From G965204755 sp965243415 (GTDB taxonomy: Bacteria; Acidobacteriota; Vicinamibacteria; Marinacidobacterales; Marinacidobacteraceae), in contig OZ251549.1 in the NCBI GenBank assembly GCA_965243415.1, positions 2,356,001 to 2,420,000 on the forward strand: a stretch of 64,000 nt of DNA. Reading direction: 5' to 3'. Positions within the stretch are counted from its first letter, which is position 1, and the number at the start of each line of letters is the position of its first letter. Below are positions 52,838 to 62,715 of this stretch, piece after piece. The position numbers were made by a program, and so were the translations under genes. The notes below the pieces were generated by a model, which saw only the letters and a program-made list of their open reading frames with translations, was not told the origin of the DNA and did no database searches.

Positions 52838-53078
52838 GACTCCCGGTCGAGATCCCGGCCCGGTGGCGGCGATCCGCGGCGCCTCGAGGGGGGAGCGGCA
52901 GCGGTTCCCCGGGAAGAGGGCGGGAGCGGGGAGCGCCGGGGGAGGAGGAGGGCGCGCCCGACCGAGGGTGTCGGGGCGGACGGTCCCGCGCGCTTACCCC
53001 CCCCCCCCCCCCCCCCCCCCCCCGTGCCGGAGAAGCGGCGCGGCGGCCTCGGGCCGCTGCTGAGCCGGGACGCCGCGC
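52838..53078. other. tetR1-tetR2 spacer with a 27-C homopolymer
   Basis: The 241-nt spacer contains a run of 27 C at 52,997-53,023, about 55 nt before the tetR2 start. No other feature is visible. The length of the run is as given in the sequence; such runs are easily miscounted in assembly. Confidence 0.6.
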
Positions 53079-53768
53079 GTGACCCCCGCGAAGAAGCCGG
53101 GCGCCCCGACGCCCGGGAAGAAACCCCGGAAACAGCAGGAGCGGGCGATCGCCTCGCGGGACGCGCTCCTCGCCGCGGCCCTGGACGAGTTCGCCGGAGT
53201 CGGCTTCGAGGGCGCCTCCACCCGGCGGATCGCGGAACGCGCGGAGGTGAGCCTCCCCCTGATCCGCCACCACTTCGGCAGCAAGCAGGACCTCTGGAAG
53301 GCGACCGCCGCCGAGGTCTGCGGCGCTTTCGTCGAGCGCCTCGCCCGCCGGCGCGAGGGGCTCGAAGGGGTCGGGGAACGGACCTTCCTGCGGCTGCTGC
53401 TGCGGGAGTACATCCTCTACTTCGCCGAGAAGCCGCAGTTCGCGCGCTTCCTGGTGCAGGCGAACCACGGCCCGCCGGAGTTGCTGGACTGGGTGACGAC
53501 CGAATACCTGGCGCCCGCCGGCGGGTGGTACCCCGCGTTGCTGCGGCAGGGGCAGGAGGGCGGCTTCTTCCCGCGCGGCGACATCCTCCTGCTGCGGTTC
53601 ATCTTCCTCGGCGCCGCGACCGCCCTGTTCTCCTTCGGCCCCACCATCGCGGCGCTCTCCGGCTCCGACATGCAGGACCGGGCCGTCGTCGAGAAGTACG
53701 TGGAGTTGGTGCTCCACCTGTTCGTGGGTCCGCCGGTCATCGGCCCGCCGCGCACCGGCCTGCTCTGA
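53079..53768 (+). CDS. TetR/AcrR-family regulator (2 of 3 tandem)
   Basis: This 229-aa close paralogue of tetR1 has the HTH region RRIAERAEVSLPLIRHHFGS and KQDLWKATA, and the ligand domain LREYILYFAEKPQFARFLVQ. The ends match (DLVLHLFVGP vs ELVLHLFVGP). The DNA-contacting helix is almost the same as in tetR1, so the two may share operators, while the ligand domains differ more. The start chosen is the ATG/GTG-type codon that leaves a short basic leader before the HTH. Confidence 0.9.
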   Translation: MTPAKKPGAPTPGKKPRKQQERAIASRDALLAAALDEFAGVGFEGASTRRIAERAEVSLPLIRHHFGSKQDLWKATAAEVCGAFVERLARRREGLEGVGERTFLRLLLREYILYFAEKPQFARFLVQANHGPPELLDWVTTEYLAPAGGWYPALLRQGQEGGFFPRGDILLLRFIFLGAATALFSFGPTIAALSGSDMQDRAVVEKYVELVLHLFVGPPVIGPPRTGLL

Positions 53769-53885
53769 GGGGCGTTCTCCCCCGATGACCCGGTCGTCCG
53801 GACCCGTTCCCCGACCGGCGGACACCCGCCCCCCCGAATCCCGTAGTCGAATCCCGAAGCCGAGCCCCGAACTCGAGGAGTCGCG

Positions 53886-54695
53886 ATGAACGATCCCCAG
53901 GTAGAAGCCCGGACCCCCGGGACGCCGCGCCGGCCGCCACCCGGAGCCCGGGCCGCGGCCCTGCCGGAGGCGCGCCCGGTGCGCCGGGAACAGGAGCGGA
54001 CGAAGCGGACGAAGCAGGCGATCCTGCGGGCGGCCCTGGTGGAGTTCGCCCGGCACGGCTTCGAGGGCGCTTCCACCCGGCGGATCGCCGACCTCGCCGG
54101 CATCACCCCGGCGCTCATCGGGCACCACTTCGGGGACAAGGAAGCGCTCTGGAAGTCCGTCGCTTCCCACACCTTCGGCCGGTTCCTGGCCCGGCTCCAG
54201 GGGCGGCACGCCGATCTCGAAGGCGTGGACGACTGGACCTTCCTGCGGATGATGCTCCGGGAGTACCTCCTGTTCTTCTCCGAGGAACCCGACTTCTTCC
54301 GCCTCGTCTTCCACGCGAACCAGGGCGACTCCGAGCGGCTCAACTGGCTGGTGGACCACTACATGGCCCCCTCCGGGAAGCGGTACATGGCGCTCCTCGC
54401 CCGCGCCCAGCAGGCGGGGTGGATCGTCGAGGGCGATCTGTACAGCCTCCGCTACCTGTTCTGGGCCGCCTCCGGCTGGATGTTCGCCTGCGACCGCGCC
54501 TTCCGGCGCATCGCCGGCCAGGATCCGTTCGACCCCAAGTTCGTCGAGCAGCATGTGGACCTGGTGCTGCGGCTGTTCCTGCGTCCGGGCCTCGACAGCG
54601 CGGCCGGCCTGGCGCCGGCGCCGGGCGGGTCCGGCGAGCCGACCGGAGCGGCGCCCGCCGCCGGCCCGCCCCCGAAGCAGCCGACCCCGAAGTAG
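53886..54695 (+). CDS. TetR/AcrR-family regulator (3 of 3 tandem)
   Basis: This 269-aa protein is more diverged. Its HTH is RRIADLAGITPALIGHHFGD with KEALWKSVA, and its ligand domain is LREYLLFFSEEPDFFRLVFH. The C-terminus is extended and rich in Ala, Pro and Gly. The recognition helix differs from the other two (TPALIGHHF instead of SLPLIRHHF), so it should bind another site. A GAGGAG 6 nt before the ATG supports the start. It follows tetR2 by 117 nt. Confidence 0.9.
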   Translation: MNDPQVEARTPGTPRRPPPGARAAALPEARPVRREQERTKRTKQAILRAALVEFARHGFEGASTRRIADLAGITPALIGHHFGDKEALWKSVASHTFGRFLARLQGRHADLEGVDDWTFLRMMLREYLLFFSEEPDFFRLVFHANQGDSERLNWLVDHYMAPSGKRYMALLARAQQAGWIVEGDLYSLRYLFWAASGWMFACDRAFRRIAGQDPFDPKFVEQHVDLVLRLFLRPGLDSAAGLAPAPGGSGEPTGAAPAAGPPPKQPTPK

Positions 54696-55204
54696 CCGGC
54701 CCCGACCGGACCGGGGGCGCCGGCCTCCTCCGTCGTCGCCGGTCGCCCCCGGTTTCCGCGCCGACCGGCGAACCCTCCGCTCCGGCTCGATCTCCTCCCC
54801 GGCGCGGCGCCCGGTCCGGCGGCGCCAGTCGGCTCGTGTCGGCCGGTGGCGGCTCGGACGGCCGGCGCGAGAGCGAGGAGGACTCGGGCCGGGAGGAAGC
54901 GGGGTTCGTTCCCTCTTCCGATCGGCCCGATCGCGTCGGCTTCGGTCGGCGGGTTCCGAACCCGGCCCTGCCGCGGTTCTCTGCCCCGTTGCTGGCCGGT
55001 CTCCGCCCGCCGTAGCCGCCCGACCCTCCGCCGGCTCCGACCACGCTCCGCGAGCGGGGGCGCCCCGGCGCCGGGCGCCGCGATCGCATTCCTCGACCGG
55101 GCGACCGGCAGGGCGCCGGCTCTCGCTGGATCGCTCACGGAATCCGCGCTCCGGCGAACTGCCATCTGCGCGTTCTCCTCCTCGCGACCGGACCGCACCG
55201 GGGT
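54696..55204. other. Gene-free interval after tetR3
   Basis: No convincing gene. The composition is patchy, and stretches such as the one near 54,760-54,800 (CTCCGGCTCGATCTCCTCC...) recur in similar form near 55,500, suggesting decayed repeats. The PIN-like remnant begins at its right end. Confidence 0.35.
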
Positions 55205-55395
55205 CTCTACAGCAGTGGAATCCTGAAGGAGTACCGCTCCAAGTTGGTGGAGCGAGGGAGTCCGGAGGATCGCGCCGAGGAACTGGTCCGGTACCTCACC
55301 GGACAGTTCGAGCGGGTCGAACTCGTTACCGAGCGGTCGCCGGCGCCGCCCCGGGATCCGGAGCGGGACCTCCCCGTCGCCGATGGACGACTGCG
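55205..55395 (+). pseudogene. Remnant of a PIN-domain toxin gene
   Basis: One frame reads GLYSSGILKEYRSKLVERGS, then PEDRAEELVRYLTGQFERVE, LVTERS and RDPERDLPVADGRL. This has the order of a PIN_3-type toxin: a 'S..IL.EYR..L.R' helix, then 'V.LV' and an 'RDP.D' element. The N-terminal strand with the first Asp is missing and the end runs into low-complexity sequence. There is no start codon in a suitable place. It is probably a decayed vapC-like gene; similarity was judged by eye. Confidence 0.4.
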
Positions 55396-55684
55396 GTCCG
55401 TGATCTTTCCGGGCTGTCGCGCCGCCCCCTTTCGGCGGGCCGCCCCCGGCGTCCGCTCCCGTCGGAGCGCGCCGAGCGCGGGCTGCGGCGGCCCGGTTCG
55501 ACCTCCTCCCCGGCGCCGCGCCCGGCGGTCCGCGGCCCGCGAGCCGACTCCGGGCCGATCCCCGGACCGATCCCCGGGCCGATCATCGCCCCCCGGTGTC
55601 CGCGGGGCGGGGGGCAGCCCACGGCCCGCACGCGGGGGCGAAGCGGAAAATCGAGAGGCAGCCCCCGCCTCCCGTACGCGAAAC
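55396..55684. other. Gene-free interval with short GCCGATCCCCGG-like repeats
   Basis: No gene. Three copies of an 11-12-base unit (CCGGGCCGATCC, CCGGACCGATCC, CCGGGCCGATCA) lie at about 55,551-55,587. Confidence 0.35.
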
Positions 55685-55717
55685 GACCCCGGCCGGTCGG
55701 GGGACCGGCGCGGGGTC
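55685..55717 (-). terminator. Terminator of groES-groEL
   Basis: A strong hairpin of about 14 bp with one bulged base (GACCCCGGCCGGTC against GACCGGCGCGGGGTC) lies 105 nt beyond the groEL stop. On the minus strand it is followed by GTTTCG, a short U-run, so it can act as an intrinsic terminator. Confidence 0.55.
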
Positions 55718-55821
55718 GAGGGCCGCGGAATCGCCGCCCCGGGGAAAGTTCGCGGGGAGCGACGGGGCGAAGTCGGAGGACCCCGGCCCCGCCGTCCCGC
55801 GGGTTCAGGCGTTTCGGACCG

Positions 55822-57465
<1,644 letters not shown>

Positions 57466-57568
57466 GATGCCTGCTGGTTTCTCCTTGACTGGTGGGGATT
57501 CTTTCCCCGGAACTGGTTCCCCCGGAACGGGGGAGGAGGTGGGAGGGGAGGAGGTCGGGGACGATCGC

Positions 57569-57856
57569 CTACTCGACGATCCCCAGGATCTCGTCCTCGC
57601 GGACGATGAGGAAGTCGTCGCCGTCCAACTTCACCTCGGAGCCGGAGTACTTGCCGATCAGGACGGTCTGCCCGATCTTCACCTCGGGGGCCTGGCGCTT
57701 GCCGTCCTTGAGCACCTTCCCGGCGCCGACGGCCACGACCTCGGCGGTCATCGGCTTCTCCTTGGCCGTGTCGGGCACGATGATCGAGCCGATCTTCTCC
57801 TCCTCCGCATCGAGGCGGCGAAGGACGACATTCTCCCGGAGCGGGGTGATCTTCAT
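57569..57856 (-). CDS. groS: 10-kDa co-chaperonin GroES
   Basis: This 95-aa protein begins MKITPLRENVVLRRLDAEEE. It has the mobile loop KIGSIIVPDTAKEKP that docks on GroEL and ends FLIVREDEILGIVE. Length and motifs are normal. An AAGGAG lies 9-10 nt before the ATG. It is the first gene of the groES-groEL operon. Confidence 0.98.
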   Translation of the reverse strand: MKITPLRENVVLRRLDAEEEKIGSIIVPDTAKEKPMTAEVVAVGAGKVLKDGKRQAPEVKIGQTVLIGKYSGSEVKLDGDDFLIVREDEILGIVE

Positions 57857-58009
57857 CGGAACTTGTCTCCTTGAGTGAGGGGTGGGATTGCGGCGGGGCT
57901 CGGCGCCCGGCGCGGTTACGGGGAAGCGTCCGGGGGAGGCGGGCGGCGCGGAAGGCCCGGCCCGCCGGACGCCGCGGGCGAACGCGCGACGCTCCCCCGG
58001 ATGGCGGGA

Positions 58010-58038
58010 ACGATAGAGAAGCCCCCGCCGAATGTCAA
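58010..58038 (-). promoter_or_regulatory. Sigma-70-type promoter of groES-groEL
   Basis: TTGACA (58,033-58,038), a 17-nt spacer and TATCGT (58,010-58,015) lie on the minus strand, about 150 nt before groES. Just upstream, CGAACG (58,051-58,056) and CGTTCG (58,076-58,081) form an inverted repeat with a 19-nt A+T-rich spacer, which may be an operator. I found no CIRCE element. Confidence 0.7.
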
Positions 58039-58084
58039 AAGGTTTTTAGCCGAACGCTGGCATATAAAGTTGAGTCGTTCGCCA

Positions 58085-59731
58085 TCAGGTTTTCTGCGAG
58101 GGGGAGGCGGCGCCGGGGGCCGGCCGGAGGACGACCTCGAAACCGCAGGCTTCCGCCGGCGCCGCGAGGTCTCCGCCGGGGGTCCGTCGGGTCCCGACGC
58201 CGGCGGCCGCCAAGGCGTGCCGGTCCGCCTCCGGCTCCGGGGTCTCCAGGACCAGCGCCCGCAGGCCGGGCCGGGTCGCTCCGGGGTCGGCGGGGGCTTC
58301 GAACCGGAGGGCGCAGCCGTTCGGGAACGGGACCAGGACCGCCGGGGGCTCCGCGCCGCCGGCGGGGGCGGCCGGCTGGGAGGGGAGATGGGAGGGGAGA
58401 TGGGAGGGGAGGCCGAAGAGTTCCTCGAACCGCGCCGCGGCCGCCGCCGGGTCGGGCGCGACCGCCACCACCTCGGCCAGGTGGGTCGCCCGGAGGAGGG
58501 GGCTCAGGCGGCGCGGCGGCGGGTCGGGCCAGTTCCAACTGGTGGCGTGGGGCTGGATGAGTTCCACGGTGAAGCCGCCGGCGTCTTCCGGGGCCACGAA
58601 CGCCTCGAAGCCGTCGGCGGCGCGGAAGATGGTGTCCTCGAAGATGGGGGCGCTCCGCTTCACCCGCTCCACGGCGGCCTCGATGTCGTCCACTTCGAGG
58701 GCCAGGTGTTCGAGCCCTTCGCCCACGGAGCGGAGGTAGCGGCAGACCCGGGCCTCGGGGTTCCAGTTGTGGACCACATGGAGCCAGCACTCGTTGCCGA
58801 GGAGCGCCCGGGAGTCGAGTTGGAACCCCCGCCCCTGGTCGGTGCGGAGTTCCGCCGGCGGCAGGCCGACCCGGGTGAGCCGCTCGGCGGCGGAGGCGTG
58901 CGAGAGGTAGGCGGTCCCGAGGTGCTGGAGTCGGAGGATCAAGGGTCGGGCGTTCCTTTCCGGAGGAGTGTCCGGTGTGGGGGCGGGCCCCGGCGTTCGT
59001 CGGGGGCGCGGGGTCCGAGGCGGAGGCGGATCGGCGTCACCCCCGTCCTGAGGGGTTCCCCGGTCAACCTCGGTGTCGGGCTTTCCCTTCCAGAGACCCG
59101 CCCAGTACGGGGGCGCGCCCCAGTCTTCATCGGGGTTCTCGCGCATGAGGCGGAGGAAGATCGGCACGGTGGACGCCAGGAGGCGCTCGCCGTTCTCGAC
59201 CGAGTACCGGTTCAGCCGGCCGCCCCAGGTCGCGCCGCCGTGGACCAGTTGGTTGCGCAGGGTGTAGAGGCGGCGGAACAGGACGACGAGCACCTCGAGC
59301 GCGTCTCCCTCGCCGGGGGCCGCGACCGCCCGGCGCATCTCTTCGCACTCGGCCCGGAACTTCCGGTTCCACTCGGCGTCCGATTCGGCCTCCGCGCCTT
59401 TCGCCCGGCTCTTGGCCTCCTCCCAGAACCGTTCGTAGAGGAACACATTCTCGACGACTTTCCGGACGGCGTCGCCGAACCGGCGGCAGACCGTCTCGCG
59501 GAGCGCGCCGTTCGGGTCGAAGCGCAGGAGGGTCCGGAAGAACAGCCGAAACTCCTCCACCTCGAGGCCGGACCTCCGGTCCTTTGCGTAGGCGGAGTTG
59601 AAGGCGATCCAGTAGAGCAGGAAGGCGGTGTCCCGGTCTCCCCAGGCGCTCACCGCTTCCGCCCGTTCCAGCCACTTCTCCACCCGGTGGAGGCGAAGTC
59701 GGTAGGCGTCTTTCCTTTCGGCGTCCGTCAT
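58085..59731 (-). CDS. HEPN-VOC fusion protein (HEPN array member 1)
   Basis: This single open frame has 548 codons. Residues 1 to about 215 form a HEPN-like domain with YWIAFNSAYAKD (40-51), RFW (101-103) and the catalytic-type R-x4-H as LRNQLVHGGATW (158-169). A Pro/Arg-rich linker (about 218-262) follows, then two VOC (glyoxalase-fold) modules: LQHLGTAYLSHASAAERL through VELIQPHA, and LLRATHLAEVVAVAP to the end. A TTG at 58,942 with a GGAAAGGAA upstream could also start the VOC part as a separate 285-aa protein. It is the last gene of the array, 26 nt after member 2. A role in RNA cleavage is inferred from the HEPN motif only. Confidence 0.75.
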   Translation of the reverse strand: MTDAERKDAYRLRLHRVEKWLERAEAVSAWGDRDTAFLLYWIAFNSAYAKDRRSGLEVEEFRLFFRTLLRFDPNGALRETVCRRFGDAVRKVVENVFLYERFWEEAKSRAKGAEAESDAEWNRKFRAECEEMRRAVAAPGEGDALEVLVVLFRRLYTLRNQLVHGGATWGGRLNRYSVENGERLLASTVPIFLRLMRENPDEDWGAPPYWAGLWKGKPDTEVDRGTPQDGGDADPPPPRTPRPRRTPGPAPTPDTPPERNARPLILRLQHLGTAYLSHASAAERLTRVGLPPAELRTDQGRGFQLDSRALLGNECWLHVVHNWNPEARVCRYLRSVGEGLEHLALEVDDIEAAVERVKRSAPIFEDTIFRAADGFEAFVAPEDAGGFTVELIQPHATSWNWPDPPPRRLSPLLRATHLAEVVAVAPDPAAAAARFEELFGLPSHLPSHLPSQPAAPAGGAEPPAVLVPFPNGCALRFEAPADPGATRPGLRALVLETPEPEADRHALAAAGVGTRRTPGGDLAAPAEACGFEVVLRPAPGAASPSQKT

Positions 59732-59757
59732 TCGCGGGGCCTCGGCGGGGCGGGGGG

Positions 59758-61182
59758 TCAACGGCGACTCCGCTCTTCCCTGGCGTGCGGCCCCGGGAAG
59801 TAGTGCGGCGGCCCCCAGTCGTCGCGGGGGTTGTCCAGCATGATGCCGATGAAGAGGGGCGCCAGGAACTCCAGGATACGGGCTCCCTCTCGCACCGAGT
59901 CCCGGTTCCGCGAACTGTCCCAGGTCGCGCCGCCGTGGATGAGTTGCTTGCGCAGCGTGTAGAGGCGCTCGAACACGATCGACAGGACCGTCCCGGTATC
60001 CCCCTCGTCGAGGGCCTCCTGCGCCTCGTTCCCGGCCTCCTCGAACGCGGTTCTCCAGCCGCGCCGCTTCCCGTTCGCGTCGTCCCAGAAGGGTTGGAAC
60101 AGGTAGCGGTTCCCCAGGAGTTCGCCGACCGCCCCCGGGAAGTCCTTCCGGATCGCCTCGTGGATCGTGTGGTTCCGGTCGAGATAGAGCAGTTTGCCGA
60201 GGAACACCCCGAACTCGTCGCGGGCCTTCACGTCCCGGTCCACATCCTTGGCATAGGCGGCGTTGAAGGAGATCCACCAGAGGATGAAGGCCACATCGAG
60301 GTCGCCGTCCTCCCGCGCCCAGCCGGCCCGCTGCGCCCACGAGATCGCCCGCTGCGTGCGGAGGGCGAAGGGAGTGAGCGGCTCGTCCCGTTGCCATCGG
60401 GCCTCATGCCGGCGAACCAGTTCCTCGACGGCTACCGGCGACGCGACGGGGCCGGCGCCGCTCCCTTCCGAAGGAGACTCCGCGGACTTCTTCCCGCCGG
60501 GCTCCGGGAGGGCGGGGTAGTACGGCGGCTCCCACTTCTCCTCGGGATGGTCGAGCATGACCTCCAGGAAGCGGGGCAGGAGCAGCCGCAGGACCCGGAC
60601 GCCGTGCTGCAGCGAAGGCCGATTCAGCGAACTGTCCCAGGTGGCGCCGCCGTGCGCCAGTTGGTTCCGCAGCGTGTAGAGGCGGTCGAACAGGAAGTTC
60701 AGGACCCGACTGGTGTTCTGTTCCGCGATCGCGCGCCGCACCAGGCCCTTGACGCCCTCGAACCACTTCCGCCATTCGGAGTACCCCGGCCGCCCGTCGG
60801 CGTGCTTCCAGAACGGGGAGAACAGGTACTCGTTGTCCAGAATGGCGCTGATAGGGCCGTAGTAGTTGTCGAAGGTCGCCTCGTAGATGGTGCTGCGCCC
60901 GTCGAGCGTGATGAGCGTGGCGAAGTAGTCCTCGAAGTCCGCCCGCTCCCCGTCGCCCGCGGGTTTCCAGGAGACCTCCCTCGCGTAGGCCGCGTTGAAG
61001 GCGGTCCAGTAGAGGAGGAAGGCGACATCGAGATCGCCGGCCTCGTGCTCCCGCTCCGCCCGCTCCCACCAGCGGATCGCCCGATAGGTCCGCAGCGCCA
61101 ACGGCTCGAACACCCTCCCCGGCGGCCACAGCGCCTCGTGCCGTTCCCGCAGCCTCCCGGGCGTCGGCGCGGAGTCGGTCAT
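59758..61182 (-). CDS. Double HEPN protein (array member 2)
   Basis: This 474-aa protein has two tandem HEPN-like domains. The first (about 30-225) carries YWTAFNAAYARE and RNQLAHGG with Arg172 and His177. The second (about 270-465) carries WWISFNAAYAKD and RKQLIHGG with Arg411 and His416; the Asn after Arg is Lys here. A Ser/Gly/Pro-rich linker (about 228-250) joins them. Each half ends with the array's characteristic 'NP..DWGPPHY' type motif (the first as HPEEKWEPPYY). The in-frame pair gives a built-in dimer, the form in which HEPN nucleases normally work. Confidence 0.78.
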   Translation of the reverse strand: MTDSAPTPGRLRERHEALWPPGRVFEPLALRTYRAIRWWERAEREHEAGDLDVAFLLYWTAFNAAYAREVSWKPAGDGERADFEDYFATLITLDGRSTIYEATFDNYYGPISAILDNEYLFSPFWKHADGRPGYSEWRKWFEGVKGLVRRAIAEQNTSRVLNFLFDRLYTLRNQLAHGGATWDSSLNRPSLQHGVRVLRLLLPRFLEVMLDHPEEKWEPPYYPALPEPGGKKSAESPSEGSGAGPVASPVAVEELVRRHEARWQRDEPLTPFALRTQRAISWAQRAGWAREDGDLDVAFILWWISFNAAYAKDVDRDVKARDEFGVFLGKLLYLDRNHTIHEAIRKDFPGAVGELLGNRYLFQPFWDDANGKRRGWRTAFEEAGNEAQEALDEGDTGTVLSIVFERLYTLRKQLIHGGATWDSSRNRDSVREGARILEFLAPLFIGIMLDNPRDDWGPPHYFPGPHAREERSRR

Positions 61183-61251
61183 GGCGGCGGGTCGGTCAGC
61201 GGGGATCGGGGTCGGGCAGGGAGAGCGAGTCGCCCGGGCGCACGCCGGTGA

Positions 61252-61962
61252 TCACAACTCGTTCGGGAGAATGCCGACCCTCGGATAGCCGCGGTAGTGG
61301 GGCAGGCCCCAGTCCACGTCGGGGTTGTCGAGCATGATCCCGATGAAGATCGGGACCAGGAACGCCATGATGCGGGTCGCGCTCTCCACGGCGTCGCGGT
61401 TGGCGTCACTGTTCCACGACGCGCCACCGTGAACCATCTGGTTGCGAAGAGTGTAGATGCGCTCGAAGAGGATGGAGAGAACGATCTTGGAATCGCCTGT
61501 TGCGAGATGAGCGAGAGCGGGCCTGTTCGCGCGGTGGAGCCTTTCTTCCCAGTCCTCGTCAGACCCTGTCTCGATGTGATTCCAGAACGGGTCGAAGCAG
61601 TACTGATCCCGGAGCAGGACCCGGACCGGTCCGGAAAACTTCTCGCGAAGCGCGCGGTCGATCTCGTCGTTCCCGCCGTGATCTGCGAGAGTCTCGAAGT
61701 AGCGATCGATCCGCTCCTTGGTCGTTGTGGAGCTCCACGAGACAGCGTCCGCATAGGCGGCGTTGAAGGCGATCCAGTAGAGGAGGAAGCCCACATCCGA
61801 GTCTTTGCGGTCGAGTTCCCGGACGGCGCGGTACAGCCACCTGATGGCGCGTCGCATGCGCTGCAGGAAAAAGAAGTGGTCCTCGTCGTTCGGGACGGCC
61901 TTCCACTTCTGCTTCAGGTCTCGGACGGTGGGGGTGTTGTCGGTCGTCATCAGGTCTCCCAT
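61252..61962 (-). CDS. HEPN-domain protein (array member 3)
   Basis: This 236-aa protein has YWIAFNAAYADA (62-73), FDPFW and RNQMVHGGASWNS, with Arg173 and His178 of the R-x4-H motif, and ends near DNPDVDWGLPHYRGYP. A second ATG at codon 5 is an alternative start. Base composition is clearly less G+C-rich than in members 1 and 2. It lies 9 nt after member 4's stop, so the genes are co-transcribed. Confidence 0.78.
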   Translation of the reverse strand: MGDLMTTDNTPTVRDLKQKWKAVPNDEDHFFFLQRMRRAIRWLYRAVRELDRKDSDVGFLLYWIAFNAAYADAVSWSSTTTKERIDRYFETLADHGGNDEIDRALREKFSGPVRVLLRDQYCFDPFWNHIETGSDEDWEERLHRANRPALAHLATGDSKIVLSILFERIYTLRNQMVHGGASWNSDANRDAVESATRIMAFLVPIFIGIMLDNPDVDWGLPHYRGYPRVGILPNEL

Positions 61963-61971
61963 TGGCGGAGT

Positions 61972-62685
61972 TCAGGGATCGGAGGCTGTGGTACCCCGGC
62001 GCGGAGTCGGAAGATCCGGATCGTCTGTTCTGTCGTCAGACCAGTAGATCGGATAGACGCGGTAGTGGGGCGTACCCCAGTCAGCCGTCGGATTGTTCTC
62101 CATGACGGTGATGAAGAGCGGGACCAAGGACTCCAGGGCGCGAACCGCTGTCTTCATGGTTTCCCGGTTGTACTGGCTGTTCCACCTCGCCCCGCCGTGC
62201 GCCACTTGGTTCCGGAGGGTGTAGATGCGCCGAAATAGGGTGGCGAGTGTCTTGTGCGTGTCGCCTCGCTGCAGAGAGTCGTGTGCGTGTTGCGCACTCC
62301 TGTCCAGACGCTCCTGCCAGTTGGGCGCCATCAACTCGTCATGGACATTGTCCCAGAAGGGCGGGAAGAGATGCTTGTCCCTCAGGAGAGCATCGACAAC
62401 GAGCCAGAGACGCGCCTCGGAGATCTCGTCGTGGATCGCGCCGCCATCCGTTGCCGTCAGGGTCAGCAGGAAGTTGCGGAAGATCGTCTCGTCGGCGATT
62501 CTGTGTTGGGGGAAGTCCTGTGCGTAGGCGGCGTTGAACGCGATCCAGTAGGAGAGGAAGGCGACATCCAGATCGCCCTCGGGGCGTTCAGCGTCGGCGC
62601 GTTTGCACCAGGCGCGGGCGCGTCGGAGGCGCGTCTGGAAAGGGTCGGGACGCGATTTGTCCTCGGTGTTCGAGATATCGAGCAT
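61972..62685 (-). CDS. HEPN-domain protein (array member 4)
   Basis: This 237-aa protein has YWIAFNAAYAQD (46-57), FPPFW and RNQVAHGGARWNS, with Arg158 and His163, and ends NNPTADWGTPHYRVYP plus a charged tail. Of the members it is among the more diverged in the middle region (GGAIHDEISEARLW replaces the usual HTI-type segment). It starts 30 nt after member 5's stop. Confidence 0.78.
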   Translation of the reverse strand: MLDISNTEDKSRPDPFQTRLRRARAWCKRADAERPEGDLDVAFLSYWIAFNAAYAQDFPQHRIADETIFRNFLLTLTATDGGAIHDEISEARLWLVVDALLRDKHLFPPFWDNVHDELMAPNWQERLDRSAQHAHDSLQRGDTHKTLATLFRRIYTLRNQVAHGGARWNSQYNRETMKTAVRALESLVPLFITVMENNPTADWGTPHYRVYPIYWSDDRTDDPDLPTPRRGTTASDP

Positions 62686-62715
62686 CAGGTCGGTCGTCCG
62701 GTCGCTGTCGAACGG

